From Pseudomonas sp. 5P_3.1_Bac2 (GTDB lineage: Bacteria; Pseudomonadota; Gammaproteobacteria; Pseudomonadales; Pseudomonadaceae), in NCBI RefSeq assembly GCF_025465995.1, contig NZ_JANLNY010000004.1, positions 124,001 through 188,000 of the forward strand: a stretch of DNA of 64,000 nucleotides, in the 5' to 3' direction. This document shows positions 34,844 through 44,228 of the stretch, in pieces. The stretch's first letter is position 1; every line of letters begins with the position of its first letter. Below the pieces are notes generated by a model, which was given only the letters and a program-made list of their open reading frames with translations, was not told the DNA's origin and searched no databases. The position numbers and the translations under genes are program-made.

Positions 34844-35215
34844 GCCTGACTCGCTTGTGGCTACCGCTAGACCGCATCAGTGCGCCTTGCGGGGCTGGGC
34901 GGGCGGTGCAGCTGTTAATAGCACGATTAAGGAGCTGTAAAGGGCGCAAAGTCTAACAAACTTGGCGGTGATGTCGCCGTGATGGCGCTAACAAGTTGAC
35001 CACTTGGGGAGAATTCCACGTTCTGCTTGATCCAAGTCAACAGGAGCAGGGCCGGTGGTACAGGCAATGCAGGGAGAGGGCGGCCTTGAAACAATTTGTG
35101 CGCATTGGCCCGGCAGACGATTGCGCGAATTAATTTGTACGGTTGTCTTACTTTGTGGGCGCGTCCCAGGTGTCGATAGCAGTCTGCACCCAACCTGCGG
35201 TCTAAGGAGGCCGCC
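34844..35215. other. Divergent spacer, cyclase and lipoprotein genes
   Basis: 372 bases. It contains the Anr-type box (separate entry). No gene is recognisable. Confidence 0.5.
35027..35040. promoter_or_regulatory. Anr/Fnr-type box
   Basis: TTGAT-CCAA-GTCAA matches the Anr pattern TTGAT-N4-ATCAA at nine of ten places. Anr activates genes at low oxygen when the box is near -41.5. It lies 176 bases before the lipoprotein start, so the promoter would have a long leader, or the box may act on the divergent cyclase gene. Confidence 0.55.
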
Positions 35216-35596
35216 ATGCACATCCAACTTCTGGCTTTAGTGTTGTTGCTGTTTTCTGTGACCGGCTGTGCTGCCTCGGGCGGTGTTTACAGTCCCCGCG
35301 GCTATGAGCGCAATTATTATCCCCCGGCAGGCTATTTGCCGCCGCGCTATCCGGCTTATGGCGTGGCGCCAGGCCATCCCGTGCCGGTGTATCAGGCGCC
35401 GCGGCAACCCCTGTATCGGCCTGCGCCACCCCCACCGCCGCCGCGGTATGTACCGCCTGGATATTACCGCCCGCGCCCCGGCCAGGGCTGGCAGGGTCCG
35501 GGGCATGGTTATGCACCGCCGCCGCGCAGGGAGCCACGGCGGGTTGATAGTCGTGATTACGGCGGCCAGCGCGGTTGGGACAGTCGGCGCTGGTAG
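35216..35596 (+). CDS. Proline/tyrosine-rich lipoprotein
   Basis: 126 residues. Signal peptide with lipobox VTGC puts the lipidated Cys at 18, and no Asp follows it, so outer-membrane sorting is expected. The mature part is extremely rich in Pro, Tyr, Arg and Gly (YPPAGYLPPRYPAYG, a run of eight Pro, RPRPGQGWQGPGHGYAPPP) and probably unfolded. AAGGAGG ahead of the ATG is strong. No known family is recognised; envelope or surface role is inference. Confidence 0.82.
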   Translation: MHIQLLALVLLLFSVTGCAASGGVYSPRGYERNYYPPAGYLPPRYPAYGVAPGHPVPVYQAPRQPLYRPAPPPPPPRYVPPGYYRPRPGQGWQGPGHGYAPPPRREPRRVDSRDYGGQRGWDSRRW

Positions 35597-35612
35597 CGTT
35601 GAACGGGGGAAT

Positions 35613-35643
35613 AAAAAACCGCAGCTGGCTGCGGTTTTTTTTT
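35613..35643. terminator. Terminator between lipoprotein gene and mmsB
   Basis: AAAAAACCGCAG-CTGG-CTGCGGTTTTTT, symmetric A and T runs, between two convergent stops. Confidence 0.92.
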
Positions 35644-35647
35644 GCGG

Positions 35648-36532
35648 CTAGTCGATAAACAACTGCTGCACCACGGAGAAGTCCTGCTTGCCCAAGCCTT
35701 GTTTGGTGAGCAAACGGTACAGGTGCAGGGCTAGGGCGCCCATGGGCGTACTGTTGCCACTGGCCAGGGCGGTTTCTTGGGCCAGGCTTAGATCCTTGCT
35801 CATCAGCTCGGCCATAAAACCGCCGGTGTAACCCCGTGAGGCCGGTGCCTGCGGCATCACCCCGGGCCAGGGATTGTATTTCTCCAAGGTCCAGTTGCCG
35901 CCGGAGCTCTGGCGCATGATTTCGGCCAGAACTGCCGGCTGCAAGCCGTTGGCCACGCCCATGGCCATGGCTTCGGCAGTGGCGATCATCTGCACGGCCA
36001 GCACTTGGTTGTTACAAACCTTGGCCACTTGTCCGGAACCTTCTGCTCCGGCGTGGAAGATATTGCTGCCCATCACGCTGAAGTAGGGGCGCGCGCGTTC
36101 GAGGCAGACTGGGTCACCACCGACCATAAAGGTCAGGGTGCCCGCCGCCGCGCCGGCCGTGCCACCGGAAACCGGCGCATCGAGCATTTCGATACCGCGC
36201 GCGCGCGCGGCTTGATGCACCCGGCGGGCTGAGTCCGGGGCGATGGTCGAGCATTCCAAAACCAGAGTGCCGGCGAGCAAGTTGGCCAGCAAGCCATTCT
36301 CACCCAGATACAGCCCTTCAACATGGCGGCTGGCGGGCAACATGCTGATCACCACTTCCGCGCCGTCAGCAGCCTCTAGGGCACTTTGCGCTGCGTAGGC
36401 ACCCTCGGCGACCAAGGCTTGCAGGGCTTCTTCTTGCAGGTCATAGGCGCTGACTTTAAATGCCGCTTTGAGCAGGTTGCGGGCCATGGGCAGGCCCATG
36501 TTGCCGAGGCCGATAAAGGCGATATGACTCAT
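35648..36532 (-). CDS. mmsB: 3-Hydroxyisobutyrate dehydrogenase MmsB
   Basis: 294 residues. NAD-dependent oxidation of 3-hydroxyisobutyrate to methylmalonate semialdehyde. N-terminal Rossmann motif GLGNMGLPMARNLL, substrate loop DAPVSGGTAGA, catalytic-lysine region GSGQVAKVCNN, and a C-terminal MSKDLSLA helix, all of the family. Last gene of the five-gene valine operon, 36 bases after the hydrolase. Confidence 0.94.
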   Translation of the reverse strand: MSHIAFIGLGNMGLPMARNLLKAAFKVSAYDLQEEALQALVAEGAYAAQSALEAADGAEVVISMLPASRHVEGLYLGENGLLANLLAGTLVLECSTIAPDSARRVHQAARARGIEMLDAPVSGGTAGAAAGTLTFMVGGDPVCLERARPYFSVMGSNIFHAGAEGSGQVAKVCNNQVLAVQMIATAEAMAMGVANGLQPAVLAEIMRQSSGGNWTLEKYNPWPGVMPQAPASRGYTGGFMAELMSKDLSLAQETALASGNSTPMGALALHLYRLLTKQGLGKQDFSVVQQLFID

Positions 36533-36568
36533 TGTCGTGCTCCCTCTGGATGATACTGGCAGAGCGGC

Positions 36569-37672
36569 TTAGAGATCGGCCAGTGGATGGGGACCGTCCC
36601 ACACGGGGCGAAAGTGCGCGTCGATCACCTCCGGGGCGATGTTTTTTACATCCGGCCAATGCCAGCGCGGGTTTTGGTCTTTATCGATCAGGCGCGCGCG
36701 CACGCCTTCAGGGAACTCCGGATGCCGGCAGCAATTGAGGCTCATGGCGTACTCCATGCGAAACACCTCGGCCAACGACAGATACTTGGCCCGGTTGATT
36801 TGCTCCCAGACTAAGTGCCCGGTCAGCGGGCAACCGGCGGCCAGGGTTTTGCCGGCGCGGGCCAGCAGCGGGTCGGCGTCGTCCTGTAACGCGCTAATGG
36901 CCTGCCAGCTTTGCAGCAGATCAGGCAGATCGAGCAGCCCATCGATGCGCGCGCGGCGTGGCAGCCACTGGGCTTCGGGGAGCTGGCCGAGGGCGGCGTG
37001 CTCCAGCGCCTTGAGCAGGCTGTGCAGTTGCTGTGGGCAATGCTCTTGCCAGTTGAGCTGACACAGGCCGTTGATGAGATCGTCCTGCTGGCTGTCGAGC
37101 AGCACACGGTCGGCGAGGTTGAGATCCAGCGCGTCGCGGGCGTTGATGGTGCCGGCGGTAAGCCCCAGGAACAGTCCCAACTTGCCCGGCAGACGCGACA
37201 AAAACCAGCTGCCGCCGACATCCGGGAACAGACCGATATTGATTTCCGGCATGCCCAGGCGGCTGCTCGGCGTGACGATGCGTAGCGAGGCGCCTTGCAT
37301 CAGGCCCATGCCGCCGCCCAGCACATGGCCGTGGGCCCAGCAGATCAGCGGTTTGGGGAAGGTGTGCAGGAGGTAATCAAGGCGGTATTCGTCGGCAAAA
37401 AAACGCCGGGCCAACTCTGGCACGCTACCGGGTTCGGCTAAGCACTGCTCAACCAACTGCACCACATCACCGCCGGCACAAAAGGCTTTGGGGCCGTTAC
37501 CGCGCAGCAGCACGCAGGCGATGCTTGGATCTTCGGCCCAGCGTTTGAGTTGGGCGGTGAGGGCGTCAACCATGGGCAGCGACAGGGCGTTTAAGCTCTT
37601 CTGCGCATCCAGAGTAGCGACACCAATCTGCCGGCCATGCTGGGCCGGCAATTGTTGAAACTGTACGTTCAT
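36569..37672 (-). CDS. 3-Hydroxyisobutyryl-CoA hydrolase
   Basis: 367 residues, a crotonase-fold thioesterase that frees 3-hydroxyisobutyrate from CoA in valine breakdown. Oxyanion-hole stretch is CAHGHVLGGGMGLMQGA and the hydrolase hallmark is MPEINIGLFPDVGGSWFLSRL. The length, longer than plain enoyl-CoA hydratases, fits. Lies between the hydratase and mmsB in the operon. It could be labelled only enoyl-CoA hydratase by weak matching. Confidence 0.9.
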   Translation of the reverse strand: MNVQFQQLPAQHGRQIGVATLDAQKSLNALSLPMVDALTAQLKRWAEDPSIACVLLRGNGPKAFCAGGDVVQLVEQCLAEPGSVPELARRFFADEYRLDYLLHTFPKPLICWAHGHVLGGGMGLMQGASLRIVTPSSRLGMPEINIGLFPDVGGSWFLSRLPGKLGLFLGLTAGTINARDALDLNLADRVLLDSQQDDLINGLCQLNWQEHCPQQLHSLLKALEHAALGQLPEAQWLPRRARIDGLLDLPDLLQSWQAISALQDDADPLLARAGKTLAAGCPLTGHLVWEQINRAKYLSLAEVFRMEYAMSLNCCRHPEFPEGVRARLIDKDQNPRWHWPDVKNIAPEVIDAHFRPVWDGPHPLADL

Positions 37673-37688
37673 CAGTGCGCTCCTGGGA

Positions 37689-38507
37689 CTATTTGTTCAG
37701 CCACTGCGGCGGACGTTTTTCCAAGAAGGCGTTGACCCCTTCGCGGGTGTCGACGGCATCGAACAGATCGACAAAGCGCTCGCGCTCTTCGCTTAACCAC
37801 GTGCTTGGGCTGCGCTCGCGGGCCCCCTGGATCAGCGGTTTGATGGCGCGTACCGCTACCGGGCTTTGCCCGGCGACTTTAGCCGCCAGCAGCAGAGCAT
37901 GGTTGCGGGCCTCGCCTGTGGCCACTACTTGCTCGACCAAGCCAATGCGCAGCGCGGTGTCGGCGTCGACCCGCTCACCGCAGAGAATCATGCGCTTGGC
38001 CCAGCCTTCCCCGACCAGCCAGCTCAGGTGCTGGGTGCCGCCGGCGCAGGGCAGCAGGCCCACGCTGGCTTCGGGCAGGGCCATTTGCGCTTGTTGCTCG
38101 GCGATGCGGATATCACACACCAGCGCGCACTCCAGACCACCGCCCATGGCGTAGCCGTTGATCGCGGCAATCGACACGCCGCGGAAGTCGCGCAGCGCCT
38201 CGAAGGCTTCGCCGAAACGGCGGGCCATTTCGCGGGCGCGGGCTTTGTCGCCGTCGGCAAACAGCTTGAGGTCGGCGCCGGCGCTGAAGAACTTGCTGCC
38301 TTGGCCGGTGATGACCAGGGCATAGATGTCATCGTCACGGTTGAGGTGTTCCATCAACTGCTTAAGGCCGATCAGCGAGTCGCGGTCCCAGGTGTTGGCC
38401 GGTGGGTTGTTGATGGTGATCAGTGCGGTGTGGTCGTGTTTTTCCACGGTGAGTTTGTGGGTCAGGTCAAACACCCCGGTTTTGTAAGGTTCTACGGCGT
38501 TACTCAT
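37689..38507 (-). CDS. Enoyl-CoA (methacrylyl-CoA) hydratase
   Basis: 272 residues of crotonase fold that adds water to methacrylyl-CoA. Active-site text: SAGADLKLFADG and NGYAMGGGLECAL, with catalytic Glu in LPEASVGLLPCAGG. AAGGAG eight bases before this ATG fixes the start, and an upstream frame is rejected. Between acyl-CoA dehydrogenase and hydrolase genes of the operon; methacrylyl-CoA as substrate is inferred from this. Confidence 0.9.
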   Translation of the reverse strand: MSNAVEPYKTGVFDLTHKLTVEKHDHTALITINNPPANTWDRDSLIGLKQLMEHLNRDDDIYALVITGQGSKFFSAGADLKLFADGDKARAREMARRFGEAFEALRDFRGVSIAAINGYAMGGGLECALVCDIRIAEQQAQMALPEASVGLLPCAGGTQHLSWLVGEGWAKRMILCGERVDADTALRIGLVEQVVATGEARNHALLLAAKVAGQSPVAVRAIKPLIQGARERSPSTWLSEERERFVDLFDAVDTREGVNAFLEKRPPQWLNK

Positions 38508-38564
38508 GATGACTCCTTTACTGATACGGCGCGGCAGCGTCGGCGCCACCGTGGCCTCGCGTTG

Positions 38565-39728
38565 TTACAGCAAGCGTTCGAGCATGCCGCCTTGCTCCAG
38601 CAGGCGGCGGGCAATGATCACCCGCATAATTTCGTTGGTGCCTTCCAATATCTGGTGCACGCGGCTGTCGCGCACCCAGCGCTCCAAGGGGTAGTCGTTG
38701 AGGTAACCATAACCACCATGCAGTTGCAGCGCGTCATTGCACAGATTGAAGCAATGGTCGGTGGCAAAGCGCTTGGCCATGGCGCAATAGAGGCTGGCTT
38801 CGCTGTGCTGATGGTCGAGATGATGCGCCGCCAAGCGCACCATCTGCCGGCTGGCAGTGAGGTCAGTGAGCATGTCGGCCAGTTTGAATTGCAGGGCTTG
38901 GAAGTGGCTTAAGGTTTTACCGAATTGTTTGCGCTCCTCGACATAGCGCAGCGATTGCTCCAGCGCGGCTTGCGCGGCGCCCAACGAGCAACTGGCGATA
39001 TTGATCCGCCCGCCATCGAGGCCTTTCATGGCATAGACAAAACCCTGACCTTCCGGGCCGATACGTTGGCTGGCGTGGATGCGCACGCCTTCAAAGGTGA
39101 TGGTCCGGGTGGGCTGGGCGCGCCAGCCCATCTTCAGCTCATTGCGGCCGTACTTCACGCCCTCGGCATTGGCTGGCACCACAAAGCAGGAGATGCCCTT
39201 GGCGCCTTCTTCGCCGGTGCGCGCCATCACGATCAGCACATCGGTGCTGCCGGCGCCGGAGATAAAACATTTGCTGCCGTCGATGATGTAGTGCTCGCCG
39301 TCGCGTTTAGCCCGCGTGCGCAGGTGCGCGGCGTCGGAGCCCGCGTCGGGCTCGGTGAGGCAGTAAGAGGCCAGCAGTTCGCCGCTGACCAAACGCGGCA
39401 GCCACTGTTCTTTAAGAGCGGCATCGGCAAAGGAGGCGAGCATCCACGAGGCCATATTGTGGATGGTGAAAAATGCCGTGGTGGCGATGCAGCCGGCCGA
39501 GAGTTGCTCGAAAATCAGCGACGCGCTTAAGCGCGACAATCCCAAACCGCCGTCTTCTTCGGGGATATACAGGGCCAGATAACCTTGCTCGGCGCCGCGC
39601 TTGATCACGTCCACCGGGAAGTGATGATCGCGGTCCCAATCCGCCGCGTGGGGCGTCAGTTCGCGGCTGGCAAAGGCGCGGGCGCTGTCGACCAGCAGGC
39701 GTTGTTCTTCACTGAGTTGAAAATCCAT
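38565..39728 (-). CDS. Isobutyryl-CoA-type acyl-CoA dehydrogenase
   Basis: 387 residues, FAD enzyme that oxidises isobutyryl-CoA to methacrylyl-CoA. Family stretches: YCLTEPDAGSD (FAD/substrate), RINIASCSLGAAQAALEQSL, LQFKLADMLTDL and the end QILEGTNEIMRVIIARRLL with the conserved Glu region. Electrons pass to ETF. Position inside the mms operon supports the branched substrate; short-chain acyl-CoA is the alternative. Confidence 0.9.
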   Translation of the reverse strand: MDFQLSEEQRLLVDSARAFASRELTPHAADWDRDHHFPVDVIKRGAEQGYLALYIPEEDGGLGLSRLSASLIFEQLSAGCIATTAFFTIHNMASWMLASFADAALKEQWLPRLVSGELLASYCLTEPDAGSDAAHLRTRAKRDGEHYIIDGSKCFISGAGSTDVLIVMARTGEEGAKGISCFVVPANAEGVKYGRNELKMGWRAQPTRTITFEGVRIHASQRIGPEGQGFVYAMKGLDGGRINIASCSLGAAQAALEQSLRYVEERKQFGKTLSHFQALQFKLADMLTDLTASRQMVRLAAHHLDHQHSEASLYCAMAKRFATDHCFNLCNDALQLHGGYGYLNDYPLERWVRDSRVHQILEGTNEIMRVIIARRLLEQGGMLERLL

Positions 39729-39757
39729 AAATCCCCATGGCGCTTGCGCGCGAATTA

Positions 39758-41251
39758 TTATTTGAGGGTGATGGTGAGGTTGCTGGTGACCACGGCATCG
39801 TCATCAAACCAGCGACTGGTGACGGTTTTGGTCTCGGTAAAAAAGCGTACGCCTTGCTTGCCGTAGGCGTGCAGGTCGCCGTAAAACGAGCCCTTCCAAC
39901 CGGTAAAAGAAAAGAATGGCAGAGGCACTGGCACTGGCACGTTGATGCCGACCTGGCCCACTTCCACGGCATGTTGATAATGCCGCGCCGCGCCGCCAGA
40001 GCGGGTAAAGATCGAGGTGCCGTTGCCGTAGGGGCTTGCGTTGACCAAGGCGATGGCATCTTCCAGGCTGTCGACTTCCACGCACAGCAGCACCGGGCCG
40101 AAGATTTCCTCGCGGTACAGCGCCATGCTGGGCGTCACTCCGCGGAACAGGGTGGGCCCGACCCAGTTGCCGTCTGGATAACCGTCCACCGTGCACTGCG
40201 AGCCATCCAGCAAGCATTCAGCCCCTTCGGCCTTACCTTGGGCAATCAGGCGCAGCACCCGCTGCTTAGCCTGACGGCTGATCAGCGGGCCGAAGGCGGC
40301 TTGGCCGTCGTTCCAGTAACCGGGTTTAAGCGCGGCCATTTGTGTTTGCAGCTCCGCGATCCAGTGTTTGGATTCGCCGACAAACACCGCCACGCTGATC
40401 GCCATGCAGCGTTGGCCGGCGGCGCCGCAGCTGGCGCCGACCAGGTTGCTGAGCACTTGCTGTGGATGCGCATCGGGCATCACCACCAAGTGGTTCTTCG
40501 CCCCGGCAAAGGCTTGCACCCGCTTCATATGGGCAGTGCCGGTGCGGTACACGTGCTGCCCCACCGGCACCGAGCCGACAAAGGAGATCGCCCGGGTGTC
40601 AGGGTGGGTCAGCAGGCTGTCGACCACCTCGCGGCCACCGTGCAGCACTTGCAGCACGCCCTTGGGCGCGCCGGCCTCGATAAACAGTTGCGCCAGACGG
40701 TTCGGCGTCAGCGGGTCCTGCTCGGAGGGTTTGAGGATAAAGCTGTTGCCGGCGGCGATGGCTAGCGGAAACATCCACAGCGGAATCATCGCCGGGAAGT
40801 TAAACGGGGTAATGCCCACGCACACGCCCAAAGGATGAATCCAGCTGGCGGTGTCGATATCGCGGGCGACGTTCTCCATGGTTTCGCCCATCATCAGGCT
40901 GGCGATATTGCCGGCTTGCTCCACCACTTCGATGCCGCGCCACACATCGCCCTTGGCGTCGGCCAGGGTCTTGCCGGTTTCTTGGGCAAGCAGCTCGGCC
41001 AGTTCGTCGTGGTGTTCTTTGAGCAGGTGTTGGTAGCGCAGCATCAGCCGCGCCCGGTCGGAGACAGGGACTTCGCGCCAGGTGAGAAATGCCGCCTTGG
41101 CACTGGCCACGGCAGCTTCGATTTCTTCCGCCGTGGCATTCGGCGCCAGGGCCAATACCTGTTGCGTGGCAGGGTCAGTGACTTCAATCAATGTGCGGCT
41201 ATGGCTGTCGCGCCAGACACCGTCAATCAGTTGCGGGATTGCCTTGCTCAC
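39758..41251 (-). CDS. mmsA: Methylmalonate-semialdehyde dehydrogenase MmsA
   Basis: 497 residues, CoA-acylating aldehyde dehydrogenase that makes propionyl-CoA, CO2 and NADH from methylmalonate semialdehyde; last step of the distal valine pathway. Catalytic Cys282 lies in [16 protein letters not shown] site [13 protein letters not shown] and SFVGSVPVG are present. It starts at GTG with GAGGACGGC ahead. First gene of the operon and divergent from mmsR. An A-rich Crc/Hfq-type motif lies in its leader. Confidence 0.96.
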   Translation of the reverse strand: MSKAIPQLIDGVWRDSHSRTLIEVTDPATQQVLALAPNATAEEIEAAVASAKAAFLTWREVPVSDRARLMLRYQHLLKEHHDELAELLAQETGKTLADAKGDVWRGIEVVEQAGNIASLMMGETMENVARDIDTASWIHPLGVCVGITPFNFPAMIPLWMFPLAIAAGNSFILKPSEQDPLTPNRLAQLFIEAGAPKGVLQVLHGGREVVDSLLTHPDTRAISFVGSVPVGQHVYRTGTAHMKRVQAFAGAKNHLVVMPDAHPQQVLSNLVGASCGAAGQRCMAISVAVFVGESKHWIAELQTQMAALKPGYWNDGQAAFGPLISRQAKQRVLRLIAQGKAEGAECLLDGSQCTVDGYPDGNWVGPTLFRGVTPSMALYREEIFGPVLLCVEVDSLEDAIALVNASPYGNGTSIFTRSGGAARHYQHAVEVGQVGINVPVPVPLPFFSFTGWKGSFYGDLHAYGKQGVRFFTETKTVTSRWFDDDAVVTSNLTITLK

Positions 41252-41283
41252 GCCGTCCTCCCAGTGAATCTCTAAGGATTCAA

Positions 41284-41291
41284 TTGTTGTT
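41284..41291 (-). promoter_or_regulatory. Hfq/Crc-type A-rich motif in the mmsA leader
   Basis: On the minus strand AACAACAA matches the AANAANAA catabolite-repression motif, inside a longer A/C run (ACAAAACAACAA), 33 bases before the mmsA GTG. Confidence 0.5.
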
Positions 41292-41388
41292 TTGTCGGTT
41301 GTTATAGCCGCGCTACTGACCTTTGTGGATTGACGATCTTGGTTGCGAAATGGACTATCTTGGTATTGTCTTGCCCGTGGATGGCGCT

Positions 41389-42270
41389 ATGCCGAGCTAT
41401 GTCGATACCTCCAACTGGCCGCTGCCGGCTAACGGCGTGCGCTTTATTACGCCACCGCGTTTGCGTCGCCAATTGGCCCGCAGCTCTCTGGCGGCGGGCT
41501 GCTATCCGCTGGCGCTGGGGTTTTATCCGCAGGCGTTGGGGCATCAGATGCGGCGCGCGCTGCCGGACGATTATTTGCTGATTTACTGTCGTACCGGACA
41601 GGGTTGGGTGCAAACCCAAGATGGACGATTAGCAGTCGCGGGTGGCGATCTGCTGATGCTGCCCAAAGCTCAGGCCCATGCCTACGGCGCTGATCCGCAT
41701 AAGCCCTGGAGCATCTACTGGGTGCACTTTGATGGGGGGCTGGCGGCAGAGTTTATCCAGCCGTTGGGCCGTGGCCCGCTGCTGCGCATTGGCGTGCAGC
41801 CGCGCTTGCTGGCCGAGTTTGATGCCTTGCTCAACCTGCGCAAGCAAGGCCTGAATCTGGCCCATTTTGTTCACGCCGCCCATCAGTTACAGGTGCTGCT
41901 GACTTCACTGGCGGTGCTGCCGGCGCGCACCACCTTGAAGTCCGGGCGGGTGCTTGATGTGGACGCGGTGCAAGCGGTGATGCGCGCCCATCTGCATGAC
42001 AGCCTGAATCTCGATGAGCTGGCCGCGCAGTTTAAATTATCGCGTTTTCACTTCGCCAAAACCTACCGCGCCCTGACGGGCCAGGCGCCGATTCAGGACT
42101 TTATCCAACTGAAAATGGCCCATGCCTGCCGCTTGCTCGATGAGGGCAGCGCGAGCATTCGCCAGGTCGCTGAGCAGCTGGGCTACGAGGACATGTATTA
42201 CTTTTCCCGGCTGTTTCGCAAAGTGGTGGGCATGGCGCCCAGCCACTACCGTGCCCTGCACCAAGGCTGA
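41389..42270 (+). CDS. mmsR: AraC-family activator MmsR
   Basis: About 293 residues. N-terminal cupin-like sensing part (PHKPWSIYWVHFDG near 95) and C-terminal two-helix-turn-helix DNA-binding domain (LNLDELAAQFKLSRFHFAKTYRALTG and IRQVAEQLGYEDMYYFSRLFRKVVGMAPS in pieces, ~205-290). In P. aeruginosa MmsR activates mmsAB with valine or hydroxyisobutyrate; the divergent placement here is the same. Start uncertain: earlier ATG at 41350 and GTG at 41323 are in frame; this one has GGATGG ahead and gives an AraC-like N-terminus. Confidence 0.88.
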   Translation: MPSYVDTSNWPLPANGVRFITPPRLRRQLARSSLAAGCYPLALGFYPQALGHQMRRALPDDYLLIYCRTGQGWVQTQDGRLAVAGGDLLMLPKAQAHAYGADPHKPWSIYWVHFDGGLAAEFIQPLGRGPLLRIGVQPRLLAEFDALLNLRKQGLNLAHFVHAAHQLQVLLTSLAVLPARTTLKSGRVLDVDAVQAVMRAHLHDSLNLDELAAQFKLSRFHFAKTYRALTGQAPIQDFIQLKMAHACRLLDEGSASIRQVAEQLGYEDMYYFSRLFRKVVGMAPSHYRALHQG

Positions 42271-42349
42271 TGGCTGCCCAAGCCCTTGGGTTGACTTGCG
42301 CCATGGCCGCGACTAGCGTGCGCCTTTGATTTTTAAGCAGGGTGTAGTG

Positions 42350-43048
42350 ATGGGCGGCGCAGATAAGGTCAAACTCGAGGCAGGCTGGAAACAGGCGTTG
42401 CACGAGGAATTCGATAAAGCCTATATGCGTGAGCTGGGTGGTTTTCTGCGGGCGGAGAAGGCGGCCGGCAAGGTCATCTATCCGCCTGGGCCGCTGATCT
42501 TCAATGCCCTTAACTCGACGCCGCTGGCCCAGGTCAAGGTGGTGGTCATCGGTCAGGACCCGTATCACGGACCCAACCAAGCCCACGGTCTGTGTTTCTC
42601 GGTGCAGCCGGGGGTGAAGACGCCGCCGTCGCTGGTGAATATCTATAAAGAGTTGAAACGCGACCTGAATATCGACATCCCCAGCCACGGCTACCTGCAA
42701 AGCTGGGCCGAGCAGGGCGTGTTGCTGCTTAACACCTCACTGACGGTGGAGCAGGCCATGGCTGGCTCCCATGCCGGCAAAGGCTGGCAGCACTTCACCG
42801 ACAAGGTGATTGAGGTGGTCAGCCGGGAGCAGCCGCGTCTGGTGTTTTTGCTGTGGGGCGCCCATGCCCAGAGCAAGGAAAAACTCATCGATACCAGCAA
42901 GCATCTGGTGCTTAAGTCGGTGCATCCATCGCCGCTGTCGGCCCACCGCGGCTTTATCGGCAACGGTCATTTCAGTCGCACCAATAAGTTTCTTGAACAG
43001 CACGGTTTAAGCTCGATCGACTGGCGTTTGCCGGCGCAGGTCGAGTGA
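42350..43048 (+). CDS. ung: Uracil-DNA glycosylase
   Basis: 232 residues; removes uracil from DNA in base-excision repair. The water-activating motif GQDPYHGP has Asp70, the leucine-loop is [11 protein letters not shown], and [12 protein letters not shown] is the conserved central strand. Start at the ATG that gives family length; a frame eight codons longer exists. Convergent with the AbrB-family gene four bases after its stop. Confidence 0.96.
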   Translation: MGGADKVKLEAGWKQALHEEFDKAYMRELGGFLRAEKAAGKVIYPPGPLIFNALNSTPLAQVKVVVIGQDPYHGPNQAHGLCFSVQPGVKTPPSLVNIYKELKRDLNIDIPSHGYLQSWAEQGVLLLNTSLTVEQAMAGSHAGKGWQHFTDKVIEVVSREQPRLVFLLWGAHAQSKEKLIDTSKHLVLKSVHPSPLSAHRGFIGNGHFSRTNKFLEQHGLSSIDWRLPAQVE

Positions 43049-43052
43049 TCCG

Positions 43053-44102
43053 TCAGGCGTTGTCGGGCCAGCGCTTGAGCCAATAACGAAACACCGGCCG
43101 GGCCAGAAACATCAGCAGAAACAGGCGCAGCACCTGCAAGGCGGTAACCATGGCCACCGACAGGTGCAGTGCTTCGGCGGTCAGGCTCAGCTCGGTGATG
43201 CCGCCGGGCATCATCCCCAGCATCAGCGATTGCGCCGACACGCCGCTGCTCCAGCCCAGAGCTAAGCCGAGCAGCACCGCGCAGCCCATAGCCAGCAGGG
43301 CAAACAGCAGGACGCGCAGAAGAAAGCCGGGCGCTTTGCGGAAAAACGCGCGGTCAAAATGACAACCCAGCCCGCAGCCGATCAGCCACTGCCCGAGGTG
43401 GCCGACACTCGCCGGCAGGCCCTGGTGCAGATCAAAACTGACACTGGCTACAACACACAGGGTCAGCGGTCCGAGCATCCACGGATTGGGCTGGCGCAGC
43501 CGCCGCCAAAGCCGCGCCATCAAATATCCGCCCACCAGCAGGCCAATTAGCCAAGGCCAGTTGACCAGTACCGGCGCCCTTGGCGCCACAGTGGGCAGGC
43601 TTAAGGTGAACAGGGCGGGAATCAGCAACACCACCAGCAACATGCGCAGGCTATGGGCGGCTGCGACCTGGGCGGAGTTGGCGCCTAATGGCGCGGCTAA
43701 GGTCACCATATCGCTGGCGCCGCCGGGCATGCTGGCGAAGAACGCGGTGGCGCGATCCAGCCCGCTGCGGCGCAAAATCGCAATGCCGATCAGGCTTAAG
43801 GCGAGGGTGGCAAAGGCGCCGATAATCACCAAAACAAGATGGCTGTACACCTGGCTTAGCACCTCGCTGGTGAAGTGCAAGCCAATCCCGCTGGCGACTA
43901 TTAACTGACCGCTCTGCCGCCCGCCGGGCATTTCTGTACTGAGAGCCCCGGCGCAGCGCAGCGCGATCACGCCAAGCATTGAGCCAATCATCCACGGCAG
44001 CGGCCAGCCAACCTGGCTGGCTAGATAGCCGCCGAGGACGCCGGCCAAGGGCGTGGCCCACCAGTTGCGCCAATGGTTAGTGCTGTGGGCCTGGCTCAGC
44101 AT
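43053..44102 (-). CDS. AbrB-family membrane protein
   Basis: About 349 residues with some ten membrane helices in two repeats; the hallmark is GWPLPWMIGSMLG near the N-terminus and its echo LRQPNPWMLGPLTLC, plus SMPGGASDM and GMMPGGITEL. Proteins of this type have been called putative ammonia monooxygenases but are transport-like regulators of unknown substrate. Start chosen at the ATG with AGGAAG nine bases ahead; a GTG 69 bases upstream is possible. It lies where TctA/TctB membrane genes would be expected, next to tctC. Confidence 0.82.
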   Translation of the reverse strand: MLSQAHSTNHWRNWWATPLAGVLGGYLASQVGWPLPWMIGSMLGVIALRCAGALSTEMPGGRQSGQLIVASGIGLHFTSEVLSQVYSHLVLVIIGAFATLALSLIGIAILRRSGLDRATAFFASMPGGASDMVTLAAPLGANSAQVAAAHSLRMLLVVLLIPALFTLSLPTVAPRAPVLVNWPWLIGLLVGGYLMARLWRRLRQPNPWMLGPLTLCVVASVSFDLHQGLPASVGHLGQWLIGCGLGCHFDRAFFRKAPGFLLRVLLFALLAMGCAVLLGLALGWSSGVSAQSLMLGMMPGGITELSLTAEALHLSVAMVTALQVLRLFLLMFLARPVFRYWLKRWPDNA

Positions 44103-44228
44103 GGGCGCTGCTTCCTGCAGTAAACGGGCAATGACCAGCGGGGTTGAACTGGCTGCTTCGGCGGCATACACACTCCCTGTACGGCGCTGCGTCGTCCCTT
44201 ACGCAGCTTGGTTTAATCGCGCCAGTGC

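Noticed and set aside
35216..35596. Two other open frames overlapping the lipoprotein gene on both strands
   Set aside because: The plus-strand frame has a strong ribosome site, signal peptide and lipobox; the others are rich in Arg/Ala typical of shifted Pro codons.
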